Shown here: positions 12,524 through 23,450 of the stretch, in pieces
Layout of the letters: the number at the start of each line of letters is the position of its first letter
How positions within the stretch are numbered: the stretch's first letter is position 1
Assembly: GCF_032854445.1 (NCBI RefSeq)
Contig: NC_088304.1
Coordinates: 18,141,850-18,205,849 of the forward strand
Reading direction: 5' to 3'
From: Liolophura sinensis
Taxonomy: Eukaryota; Mollusca; Polyplacophora; Chitonida; Chitonidae
Length of the DNA stretch: 64,000 nucleotides
Notes under the pieces: generated by a model
The model's input: the letters and a program-made list of their open reading frames with translations, nothing else
What the model was told of the DNA's origin: nothing
Database searches by the model: none
Program-made: the position numbers and the translations under genes

Positions 12524-13250
12524 GATGGATGTAAACAACGACTCTCAGCCAATGAAAATAGAGTACAATGTTTATCGGGCAAGAAAAATTAAGAACCGGA
12601 AAAGAAAAATTCATGGACTTGATCGAATGATGACCTTTTCTATAATAGGGGGATAGCTAAACTTTTACAACAAAGACAAGACATCAAGAAATAAACTGTT
12701 TGATGGGTCTGCACTCAACTTGTTTCCAACGATGTGAAAGGTTAAGATTTATCTCTTACCGCCATTGTCAGCCCAACATAAAACCTTTCCCTAAAGTGTT
12801 TTATTTACTAACTTAATTCTCATTATTATATCTAGATGTCTTAGAAAGCAGAGAAAAGTATTTAATTACCAACTCTGACAAAATTTTATTCTTATTTACC
12901 TTTAAAGGCCACATGATTTAATGCCGATGCTTTTAGACAACCATATAGAGACAAATCTGTACATAACGTATCTAACACTTGTCTCACATTTCTTGTTTAT
13001 ATTAGGAAATAAGAATGATTCTGAATCGTATGGCACATCTCCCCCGTTTTATCTAAAAGTCCTCTTTCGGATAGGATTAAGTCTACAATTTGACATGACC
13101 TTTGCACCTGCCACCCAACCGTTGTGGCGAGTTCTTGTAGCAGACAGCCCTGTTTTTTAATTAACGATCGATCAAACCGCCCCTCGATTGTTAATTTAGC
13201 AGATCTTGTTTTACATCCTCTTCCTTCGTCTCCAGAAGCTTTGAACAACC
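12524..13250. promoter_or_regulatory. Shared divergent promoter region, MRM3 and GLOD4
   Basis: Only about 727 bases separate the two start codons, which point away from each other. The segment holds no SINE or array, unlike most non-coding DNA nearby. A bidirectional promoter is the simple reading. I cannot name a core element with confidence. Confidence 0.6.
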
Positions 13251-16200
13251 ATGTCAACTAAACGCGCCTTGCATTTCGTTTTTAAAGTAGGGAACAGGAC
13301 CGAAACGGCCAAGTTTTACAGGGATATACTTGGCATGAAGGTACGTATTCACGTGTGAATGACAGCGTTGTGTTATATTTGAGGACGTCATGGCTTTTTT
13401 TATGCATTACATTGGTGTTTGAGGGATTGTTACTGCTGTGCGCTGGGATACTGTCACAGCGACACGAACAGTTATGCGATGTTGTCCGCCAGAAATAAGT
13501 CTTCTGTAAACAGAGTGTACCGGCTGGTGGCGGGGCAAGCATAGGCTATATGCCTACATGCATACATAAATTGTATTCATATACTATATCCAGTGTATGT
13601 GGGTCATTGACAGGTAGGCCTGTAGATATACGTACGTGTGTCCAGTCTACAATAGATATATTATGATTGCTATCTGCACATATTATAGTACTGTGTTAGT
13701 CACGTGCCAGCACATTAAAATTTCACTCTCTGGCTAAAGTTTTTACTATTACTGTTAGGCCTACAACATATATGTGTTTTAATATCCCCTAAAGTGCCGA
13801 GGGAAGATCTAGATCACATCATATACATATATGTGTGTTTTTATGGGCTGATCTATGCACTCATTTAAGTAGGCCTACCCTATTTCTTCTAATTTTTGGA
13901 AACCTGGTCTGCTCATTATAGCCAGTAATTGTAGCAAGAATATTGAGTTTCTTTTTTCTCACATGGTTAGACGATCTAATGAACAACATACTCATATCTT
14001 TACTTTTGCAAAAAGCGGGTAAAGAAATGTAATATTCTACTCTCAACACCACTAATATCTGTCCAAAAAATTAGAAGAATTAGGGTATACTTGTTAGTAG
14101 AAAATGTAGAAAGAGCTGAGCTGGGGAACATTTATTAAATAAACATCTTTCCATGAATGAATCAAGTTTTTTTTGTGAATTCTGCTGTGGTATAACAGCA
14201 AACCTCACCCATGACACCTGGAGGTGTAACCAAATCAGACCACAGTTTTAGACTGTGATTTGTAAACTCTCTGTCGTCCCCTATAGAACTCATCCATGCA
14301 TACTCTACTAAAAGCATGTAGAGGTGCATGCATCGTGGCATGACACTGTTGTCATGTGGTCATTTGGTGTAAACTGTACTCCACTGAATTTGCTGAGTCA
14401 TAATTGATCATGTGATTTGTTTTCACATGGTATTAGAGTGATATAAAATTCTGCTGAGCTAAACACCTGATGTTGCATAGAAAACAAAGGTGATTTTGTT
14501 TCCTGCATGTTAATGAATCTGTTATTTTTCTATGTTGCCATTTTCTTTTTTTTTCATGTGCATTTCACCTACTTGTTATAAGAATACTAAAAGGATCAAG
14601 TTGATAAAAATGATATTTATTTGAAAAATTGAATTTACCCTACAACTTCTAATTTTTGGGACACCTGATCTGCTTTTTTTAGCCAATATACATGTAATTA
14701 TTCTTTCACATGGTAAGTCCATGTAATGAACAACATATTCATATCTTTTTTTCAAGTAACTGGTTAGCGCGGTAGCGCAGCGTATTGACCCAGGAGCCCC
14801 TCACCAATACGGTCGCTGTAAGTTCAAGTCGAGCTCATGCTGGCTTCCGTGGGAAGGTCTAGCAGCAACCAGCGGATGGTCGTGGGTTTCCCCCAGGCTC
14901 TGCCTGGTTTCCACTCACCATAAGGCCGGTCACCGTCGTATAAGTGAAACATTCTTTAGTACGGCATAAAACATCAATGAAATAATAAAATAAAGAAATT
15001 TTCCAAGAAACTGGGAGATATGTATTTCTTTGCTTTCAGCGCTACGAATATCTGTTCCAAAATTTAGAATAATTTTTTTTCACTAAAGATCATTTCAGTA
15101 ATGAGCTTCAGTCACTTGTTTAATTTTTTCTCGCAAAACAGAAAGAAATCATGTTAGTCTGAAACAAATCATAACAAAAATGTATTTTGGTTTGCTTTTC
15201 AGTTTTTGCGTCATGAAGAATTTGAGGAAGGATGTAAAGCGGCCTGCAACGGGTAAAAATTGATGATGAATGCCAGTTGCTTTTCAGTGGATCTTATGTG
15301 GAATATATATTGCAAAATTTTACCAACTGGTATAATTTGATGCATAAAGCTAATGTATTTCACCTGTTTATTGGTATGTAAAAATGCACTGCCACAAGAA
15401 CGTAAAGACATTAAAATGATAATTTTGACACCCATCCTTAAGTTTTTCTAATCACAAATTAATCGAACATAATAAAACAACTCTCCAGCGGCCCTGTAAG
15501 GTGAATGAATCAATTTGAATGTGTCACTTGATAAATATGTCAGTTTAGTATGTACCCATATGAATAGGTGTTCCAGATTAGAGCCACAAAAGACAAAATT
15601 ATGAGGAGTTAGAAATTTAAAGAAAAATTATATTTAGATTTTTCATGTAGAAAATGTGTAATATGAAGTTCCTTATATGAGATTCTCATTATCAGAAATA
15701 TTACACAATATTGTATATTATGTTACTTATTTGTAGTTCAGCATCCTTGTTATTAAGTTACATATTTATTTATATATTTACATATTTTTAATATCGTAGT
15801 ATTAAATTACATTCTACAATTTCAAAATAAGGGACAGAACAGTACCTAAATTAAACAGCTATTTTTGACCCTGAATAAACTGTGTAGGCAATAATGTAAT
15901 GAGTAAACAACTTTTTTGTTTGAACTGTTGCATAACGTATTTGATGTAAACTTCCATAAATGTCTAAGTACCCCGCAGGATTCTAAAAGTTCTGTTGATG
16001 ATCTTAGAAAAGTGTTTTGAGATTTGTTTGGAAGGTGAGATGACGTGCTATGGGAAATTGTAAGTTTCAGCACCAAAAGTAATATTTTAAGACTTTTAAT
16101 ATCCCCTAAAAATGCATTTTTTGGTGGGAAATTCCACATCAGTGTCAAACTCAGTAGAACTTACTCCATGTTTTTTTTCCAGACCATATGACGGGAAATG

Positions 16201-19200
16201 GAGCAAATCTATGGTTGGTTACGGGCCCGAGGATAACCATTTTGTTGTGGAATTGACATACAATTATGGCATTGGCAGTTACAAGCTTGGAACTGATTTT
16301 AGAGTGAGAATAAGTTTTTGAAATCTTGCGTTTGATTTTTCTGAACCTTTGATTTGATTTTTCTACCTTAATAACAGTATCTTTAGAGGTATTGTAGTGT
16401 GTTCATGCGTTGCTTATGTCAGATGTTTGGTTGGATACCACAGATACAACGAAAATACACTTGGAAATCTTTCTATGGATATACAACTTCTTGGTTTGTT
16501 AACACGACGTTTCGATGTAGCTACTAACATCGTTTTCAAGTGAATGACATCAAAACATTAAGCCCTTAATGCTAGCTTAATGTTTTGATGTCAATTCACT
16601 TGATAACAACAATGTAAGCTTAATGTTAATGATGTTAGTAATTACATTGAAACGTCATGTTAATAAGCCAAGAAGCTGTATATCCATAAGAAAGACTTCC
16701 CAGTATACTCCCTTCCCAACTTCTAAATGCCACTCAAACATGACACCATGAAAATGGCATTAGTCTTCTTCAAAATGGCATTGGTTTTCTTCAAAATGGC
16801 ATCGTTTTTTTTCTTCAAAATGGCATTGGTTTTCTTCAAAATAGCATTGGTTTTTTTCTTCAAAATGGCATTGGTTTTCTTCAAAATGGCATTGGTTGTC
16901 TCCAGGCTTTCCCCAGTTTTTTTCCACTATAAACCTGACTAACAAAGAAATACGTGTATTCTTGATGACGCTTTAAATCCCATTCATATACCATTAAATA
17001 CATAAAAAATTTCAGTCAATAAATTAACAACATATGGTGCCACTAGCCAGAGGTGCATTGAAGCCATTGAAGTTGAACCCAGCCACTGATGCGGTCAGCC
17101 ACCGTGTAGTGAAAGTGTTTTGACAGTAATTTCCCTGGGACACTATCTCCAGTCTTTTCAGTTCAGTGCATGTGATTGTTGTTCTTGCCTTAGGCTTAAT
17201 ATCTGTTGATTTTTAAGGTGTGTAGAGAAAAGCACAGGTGTACATAGGTTGTATCTTGGCAAAATACTGATATATAAGCTAAGTAGCGTACCTGTCTGCA
17301 GGTGGGTGCAGACTGGTAGGGTGGTTTTCATCGATATGCATCTTAATAAAAATAAATATGACTGAAAAGTGATTATTATTACTATTATGAAGTGATTGTC
17401 TGAAAAAAATCCATTTGTTTAACATTGTGTGGGTAATAGAGTACAGTGATATGATATAACTGTGAGGTGTATTCTGTATACTTATGACTCCTCAGCCTCT
17501 CAGCTCTAAGGGGCATTTTCATGACCTTGTCTGTCTGTCTGTTCGTCTGTCTGTCCCCATCTTTATAACCGTCACGTCAGTTGACCTTGAAATGAAATTC
17601 AAGAATTTTTTTCTCAGATGATTATTGCCTGGCTTATCCTTGCATTGATTTGGATATTGACTGGCTTAATTTGCATAACTAGACAGAATTTTTGTCAGTG
17701 CCATATCTCGGAACTCATACAAAGGAAATGCATGGAGCTTTACAGAGATGTTCATTGTGACTCATTTCCTCCCACCATAATGCTGGCCGCTGTCGTATAA
17801 GTGAAATATTCCTAAGTACTGCTGAAAAACACCATTCAAATAAAATAAATAAATAAAGAAAAACTGTTGTCATGTTGAATTAAAGATTGGAATATGCCTT
17901 TACCATGATGCATAAGTTGGATATTAAGTTTGTCGTCAAAATTACCCTTTAAGATTATCAAAAGTAGGGTTGGATGCATTGCTACTCACAGTCTGTGGTT
18001 GCAACTCATCTTATTATTCAATGTAATATCACTGAGCTTTTTTTCAGGGCATCACAATTCATTCCAAAAAGGTTATTGAAAATGCCCAAAAGAATGGTTA
18101 CCCGGTAACTGAGGAGGGAGACAAGAAGGTGGTTATCTCCCCTGATGGTTACAGATTTATTGTGGTGGACGAGGATGTAAGGGAGGTAAGCAAGTATGGT
18201 AAATCTTTAGCCTTTTTAACCGCTAAGATGCAGGCTTCTTAAAAACGAGCAAAATTATTTCTCTTCACCTCATAGTTTTTCTCAGAATGTTTTAAAAAAT
18301 TTCGTTGCTGGGGCGGTTGAAAATTATAGTTGAAATTGTAGTTGATTTTATATCTGAAATGGTATGTCTACAGTTCCATAATTAATGAATTGCATTTTTG
18401 TGGCCGATATTCCGTTTTAAAATTATATTAAACTACATCATATACATTGATGAAAGATATGTTGAAGAAAGATCTGACCAAACACCCAGAAATAGGCGTT
18501 CACATAACTTAGATCATCTGCATTTTACTTGTATAAACTGTGGAGCCCACACCAGCAAATGGCAGCTTTCTGTAAATACATGTTGTTTATAATGGCATAT
18601 CATTTAAGGAACATTTTTTTCACTACAATAATCTTCATTTACCACATAGTGTTTCCATATTAAAGTTTTTCACACTCATGATATGTAAACTGTGACTGAT
18701 ATGTCCATGGGTAATCAGTCTGTACTCCTTTCTTTTGAAGACCCAGTTAAAAAAGTGACTCTAGCTTCATCAGATTTGAAAAAGTCAGTTGGTAAGTTGT
18801 TTTATGTTATAGCCTAAATGTGTCTGTACTATATACAGTGTGTATATGGTATATCCATTTTCTTGTTGCTGTTTTTCATACTGAGTTGATTCTATGTTAC
18901 ATTTCTTCAATTAAAGCAGTGTAATTATCAGTAGAAAAACCAATGAATAACACATCATTTCTTGAGTTTCCAGTTGGTATAAATGTAAAAGTTTTGCAGT
19001 AATGAAAACACGATGAAACAGAAATCGGTTCTGACAAAACATGTATTATCTGTAAGCTTTTCAGGATGAATGGCCACTTTCTTATTCCACCTTTTCTTCT
19101 GTGACAGACTACTGGTCAAGGCTAGCTGGGATGACGGTGTACACCCAGACGGAGAAGACCGCTCTGCTGGGCTACGGTGATGACCAGGTGACATATCTAT

Positions 19201-22200
19201 ATATGTGTATGCTAAATGGCCTAAAATTTCGACCAATCTTTGGAGACAAATAAATGTCATATAATATTACCTTTGGTGTTGAAACTAACATTTTCTTAGT
19301 TGGATACCATTGTACTTTCCAAAGAAACGTGAAAACACTTTTCTGAAACCAATAGAACTCTCAGAATCTGGAAACTTGAGCAGTTTTGTCATGGACGAAA
19401 TATTAGGTCATTTAGGGTAGATATGCTGATGGATCTAACACTTTCAAAATGGTACTTGCTGCTGGTGCTCAGCACAGAGAGGTTGAAACACGGAAAAAGG
19501 ACTGGTGGGCTGGTGTCAGTATAATGTGACTGGGCGGGGTGTCATGTCTGGTGTCTTTTTTACGTGATACTTCATTGCCATCAGTAGACTTGTCCTGCCA
19601 CCAGAAAATACAGTATATGCACCTGTAATGAGTCCTCACTGTCTTATGGGTATAAATTTTAAATCACAGTTTCTCACCAGCTACCTAACAAATCCCTGGA
19701 CCTAATTACCATAGCGAGAGGAGTTGGACTTGATGCTGGTGCCAGTTGGCTGCTTTGAAAACTACTTTTAAACTGAATGAACAAGAGGGAACCTCCTTGT
19801 TTGTTGAGACATGTACATATTCCGCTAGTTATTTAAGATGCACACCAATTATCTGTTTAATGCAACCCTGAGCGTACAAAACTGTGGACTGATTGTGGCT
19901 CAACACAGTGTGTTGGGGAATGGTACCTGTCTTTGAGTCTGAAGGAATTATTGAAGCTTGTCTATTCACAAATCTACTGACCACTGTTATTTCAAAGCTA
20001 AACAATGAAAATATTGGGAAGTTGAGGTTGTGGCTGAGACACGCTAAGACACCCAAGGTGGAGGGTTCAAATCTGGTTCTGGACAGGGATTTTGTGGATA
20101 CCGTGAACACAAACTTGGTTGGGCTTTGCGGATACTAAACAAGCAAAAATGCTCGTGTGAACATATGTGATTTGGTCAAACATGTGTCTTCTGTCAATTT
20201 GGCTTGCCTATATGTACACCACATGTGGGGAAGGTTTCTCAGTAACTTGTCAGAGGTTTGTGGTTCACACCAGGTACCCAGTTTCTTCTGTGCCTAAAAC
20301 TCACCTCCATTGTATAAGTGAAAAATTCTTATGGTGGGCATTAAGTTATAATAAATGAAAAAATGAAAATGTTGGAACTTTACAAGAATCACAGTAACCG
20401 GGAGTTCATGTTTGTGAAACATTATGACATTCCTGTAGAGTGTATGTCTTGTTTTGCTTCCTCCACAGTGTAGCCTAGAGCTGTACGACATCGGAGGAGA
20501 TGTGGATCATGGGACAGCCTTTGGACGGATTGCCTTCTCTTGTCCAGCCGCAGAGTAATCCATTTTGTACATTGAAACATGATATGGTTGCAAAGAAGTC
20601 AGTTGAAATGTAAGTTCTCAGGCTCCAATGTTAAATTTTGTTTAGCTTTTCAGTACTTAGTACTTTCAATTTATAAAGGGACTGAAGCATTCCAGATTTC
20701 TGGTGCTTCAGTGATAAAAGATGGTGTTGCAATACAAAGCATCTGTAAAATCTTATGTAAATGTATCGGGTGGGCATAAAAAAATGGGCCATACTTTGAC
20801 ACTCATATCGCTGAAACCCTCTTAGGTCAGCTTCTAAAAATTTACACACTCAAAAGCCATGATGTCGTAAGTATACACACCAAATTTCAATTTCATCCTT
20901 TAGGATTTCTATTCACGGGACCAAAATCAAAATAGAGTCAAAAATGCATGTTCCGCACATTTCAAATAATGTTCTACCTCGTTTTACTTGAAAAGGCAAT
21001 CAATTCCTTGTCCGCGACAGAGAAAACCATCTTGATTCAGCAAAACTTGTGCCTATCTGGCAGAAGGGCTTCTCTGACATTTTTCCAGATGACACTTGAT
21101 TGACGCATGTCACACAGGTGCAGCACGCGCTCTACTCATGACACCTGAGAGGGTTATGCAGTGTGGGTCACCAGAACGTGCGTTTTTTGAGGCTATGTTT
21201 TCATTTTAACCCTGTGTACAGCCTACTCAAGCTATGACCTGAAAATTGGTCAGTATATTAACAAAATCATGCCATTTGAATGTCTAAAGTTTGAAAGGGT
21301 TTGAACAAAGGATAATGGAGCAATGCAGTATCAAAGTACGGCCCATTTTTTTATGCCCACCTAATATCTAATATATGAAGTAAATTGTTACCACAAAAAG
21401 TATTAGGTGTGGGAACAATACCAAATCTCATATTCGTTTATTCTAGTTCATAGAGCATGAGATTGAATACCATGTGCTATAGTGTGATGGAAGTTAACCA
21501 TTTATCATCTCTAACCTGTCACTAACTAAGTTGATCTCTCTGCTCTCTCACGTACCAGCTACCTGGAATAGAACAAACTATGAAGTCGGAAGGACAGAAG
21601 ATCCTGACCCCTCTGGTTAGTCTGGACACCCCTGGTAAGGCCACAGTCTCTGTGGTCATTCTGGCTGACCCGGTGAGTCCTGTGAAAGGGCAAGGTGGAA
21701 TTGTTATAGTGACATTAATAGAACAAATCATGTTTTGATAAAGAAGCTGAGCCCCATCTAAAAGGCCATTTCATGCTATTTTATATCTGTATGTAATACG
21801 TTGTTTTTTGAGGAGATCCCCACGTGGCCATTGGCTGTGGGTCATCCCTCAATAAAATAATAAAAATTAAATTAATTTTAATCTTCTCCTGTGAATAAGG
21901 TGCGAACAAAGATTAAGGATCTATAGTGGATTTTTTTTTTACCATAATGAACAAACAATTTTATGTTCGTAAATGATAATCCCATGTTGGTTAGATCATT
22001 GACTTCAGATGTCAGGAGAAGATTCCGGAGTTTACCAAGAGTTGTTCCCCTGTTGTGTTTTCAGGACGGACACGAGATCTTGTTTTGTTGGGGACGAGGC
22101 ATTCCGAGAACTCTCCCAGGTGGATCCGAATGCTGACAAGCTTCTGGATGAGGTATACCATTGATGAAGAACATCAGGGAGGGCTGTAGTGATCCTGGGG

Positions 22201-22553
22201 TGGGGTTTGGGAAGGTGGGTGGAGGTGGAGGGGGTGGGGGGAGGTGGTTGGGTGGTGCTGCTTGAGAAAGTAGCTTGATCCTGATTGATTCTTCACTTTA
22301 TTGGGTCACTTTTGACTGTTGGAATTTGATTAATGTGTTATTAGGTAATGTTAGATTCAAAATTATTCTACTGTGCTACTGAAGTTGAATTTTTGATTAT
22401 AAGTATTAATTATTAGCCCCTTGTGGCATAAAAAAGCTGTCTATAAAATTGCAATAACTCTTGTTTTGTCTTTAATTTTGACAGGCTGTTGCTGCAGATA
22501 AAAGTGATGAGTGGTTTGCGAAAAAAGGTCGCACAAAGGCATCGGCGGAATGA
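13251..22553 (+). CDS. GLOD4: GLOD4, glyoxalase domain-containing protein 4
   Basis: Ten exons: 13251-13340, 15203-15252, 16183-16303, 18048-18185, 18719-18791, 19108-19187, 20469-20555, 21559-21672, 22065-22152 and 22485-22553. The protein is about 302 residues, near human GLOD4. Clear family marks are [12 protein letters not shown] at the start, [66 protein letters not shown] and the tail [11 protein letters not shown]. It has two vicinal-oxygen-chelate (glyoxalase-fold) domains; vertebrate GLOD4 is mostly cytosolic or mitochondrial and its reaction is poorly defined. Exon 5 uses an acceptor with a weak pyrimidine tract, but its phase fits. Two oddities: exon 7 lacks an in-phase GT donor, and exon 9 has one base too many (see the site entries). 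Everything else is intact, so assembly error is likely. Confidence 0.93.
13877..14081. repeat. Dispersed repeat, copy 1
   Basis: It shares TTCTAATTTTTGGAAACCTG, CACATGGTTAG, ATGAACAACATACTCATATC and AATATCTGTCCAAAAAATTA with a second copy at 14638-15075, at roughly 75-80% identity by eye. It is non-coding and its class is unknown. Both copies lie in GLOD4 intron 1. Confidence 0.75.
14187..14256 (-). pseudogene. Echo of the MRM3 exon 2 end inside GLOD4 intron 1
   Basis: The minus strand here encodes [17 protein letters not shown] followed by a GTGAGG donor, the same peptide and splice site as the true MRM3 exon 2 end at 11085-11135. Four base differences in the coding part (14207-14256) are all synonymous. 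Similarity stops beyond the His codon, though the downstream intron start is partly shared (GGTATAACAG on the plus strand). It is too short to be a gene and lies upstream of the MRM3 start, so it is a duplicated fragment. Confidence 0.8.
14638..15075. repeat. Dispersed repeat, copy 2, split by a SINE
   Basis: This is the partner of 13877-14081. The family A SINE at 14764-15003 interrupts it, and the repeat resumes with GGGAGATATGTATTTCTTTG. This shows the order of events: the repeat spread first and the SINE arrived later. Confidence 0.75.
14764..15003 (+). mobile_element. SINE family A, near full length
   Basis: It runs from the tRNA-like head (GGTTAGCGCGGTAGCGCAGC), through GTAAGTTCAAGTCGAGC, to a TAATAAAATAAAG tail. 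Imperfect direct repeats CAAGTAACTGG (14753-14763) and CAAGAAACTGG (15004-15014) flank it and fit a target-site duplication. It lies in GLOD4 intron 1. Confidence 0.9.
16448..16706. mobile_element. Fold-back (long inverted repeat) element
   Basis: The left arm reads ACACTTGGAAATCTTTCTAT, GGATATACAACTTCTTGG and ACGACGTTTCGATGT, and runs to ATGACATCAAAACATTAAG. The right arm carries the same blocks in reverse complement, ending AAGAAAGACTTCCCAGTATA. The arms are about 110-130 bases and about 85% alike, with a very short spacer near 16560. No coding frame was seen. It could be a fold-back transposon or MITE. It lies in GLOD4 intron 3. Confidence 0.8.
16740..16900. repeat. About 21-base tandem array, about 8 copies
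   Basis: The unit is AAAATGGCATTGGTTTTCTT with small T-run length changes. It lies in GLOD4 intron 3. Open frames on both strands here (KMALVFF on one, NQCHFEE on the other) result from the stop-free unit. Confidence 0.9.
17757..17863 (+). mobile_element. SINE family A, 3' fragment
   Basis: It contains TTTCCTCCCACCATAATGCT, GGCCGCTGTCGTATAAGTG and a (AAAT)n tail. It is strongly 5'-truncated and lies in GLOD4 intron 3. Confidence 0.85.
19493..19640 (+). mobile_element. SINE family B, body fragment
   Basis: GGACTGGTGGGCTGGTGTCA, then GTATAATGTGACTGGG, GGTGTCATGTCTGGTGTC and ACTTGTCCTGCCAC match the body of the fuller family B copies at 27900-28106 and 28187-28412. It lies in GLOD4 intron 6. 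Confidence 0.75.
20225..20360 (+). mobile_element. Very old SINE family A remnant (weak)
   Basis: Only the order of short blocks suggests this: AGGTTTGTGGTT, a decayed TTTCTTCTGTGCC block, TTGTATAAGTGAAAAATTCT and an AT-rich tail. Identity is low and the call is tentative. Confidence 0.4.
20555..20561 (+). other. GLOD4: Irregular 5' splice site of GLOD4 exon 7
   Basis: Homology needs exon 7 to end after the GAG codon at 20553-20555 so that exon 8 can start with CTA (LPGIEQ). The bases after GAG are TAATCC, which puts a stop in frame and leaves no GT. A GT exists one base earlier (GA then GTAATC), but using it would send exon 8 into an early stop. One missing G, as in GAG followed by GTAATC, would explain everything. 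Confidence 0.8.
20769..21361. mobile_element. Non-autonomous DNA transposon with about 34-base TIRs
   Basis: The left end GGTGGGCATAAAAAAATGGG, then CCATACTTTGACAC, matches the inverted right end at about 32 of 34 positions. The interior is about 525 bases without a transposase frame. I could not settle a target duplication or superfamily. It lies in GLOD4 intron 7, next to the irregular donor. Confidence 0.85.
22087..22087 (+). other. GLOD4: One-base excess in GLOD4 exon 9 (approximate position)
   Basis: Exon 9 encodes DGHEI in the incoming frame, then [16 protein letters not shown] only after skipping one T in the ATCTTGTTTTG stretch near 22080-22087. Read straight through, it stops within the exon. 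The exon is 88 bases where 87 would keep frame. The matching downstream peptide suggests a one-base sequencing or allelic indel rather than old decay. Confidence 0.8.
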
Positions 22554-23132
22554 TACCTGAACTGACACTTCACGCAGAACCTACCTTCTTTGGCCCTGCT
22601 TTCTTGACTAAGAATAAACCATATCAAGCTGTTCATGATCATATTTATACGAAGACTGATGGAAGGGTATTGAGGAAGGAAATTCACCTTCAGTATACCT
22701 ACAGGTATATGTCAGCATTTAATTACAAAGGGAAGTAAATCTTGTAACTCATGGAAGAACATAGGCCTCTTTCTGATTGGATGGCAATATACCACTCATG
22801 ATTATTCATGTTCTGTGAGATTGATATTCATGGTTACCAGATTTGCATCCCTTTAATTGAGACTCTGCATGTCCAGGCACTTCACCCACCTATGGCAGTA
22901 GCTAGCAGAGAACGAGGTGAAAGATAACATGGGAAGGTATCAGGAAATGAATGACAATACATATAAACAATGTCCTGAGAACAGCTGTACGATAATGAGA
23001 GTTATAGTATCTTAGACAACAGAACAATTTACACAGCTTCCAGTAGGTAAATTTGTGAATGTGAACAATGCCCTCTGTGCACTTCCATTTTTTTGTTCAG
23101 CTGAGCATCAGCTTTGGCTGCTACGTGTGATT

Positions 23133-23168
23133 GATATTTAGTGCCTTACTCGTGAATATTTCACTAGG
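23133..23168 (-). mobile_element. SINE family A tail remnant (weak)
   Basis: GATATTTAGTGCCTTACTCG followed by TGAATATTTCACT resembles the inverted 3' end of family A. It is very short. Confidence 0.45.
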
Positions 23169-23450
23169 AGACTGTGGTTTATAAGGATTTGGGCAGATAA
23201 TCGATGCCTGCAGGATACCACCTCATTCCACAACCTAACTAGTGATCTGCATTGATGGATCCCTGAGGTCACCCAGCCAAGAAGGTCCGCACAATCCACT
23301 GTGATGCCAGCTTTGGCCTATTGATCGCAAATATATTTAAAGAGCTACTGGCAGGAAAAAGACTACTTTTACATTTTTAATTGAAAATAGTATGGCAGAC
23401 TTCATAGTCAAGTCTCCTTCCATGAATGTGAGTTATTTTGTGTATTCAGT

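Noticed and set aside
20553-21560. A GT-CA intron between GLOD4 exons 7 and 8
   Set aside because: It would keep the frame on paper, but such ends are not a known splice class; a missing base at the donor is more likely.
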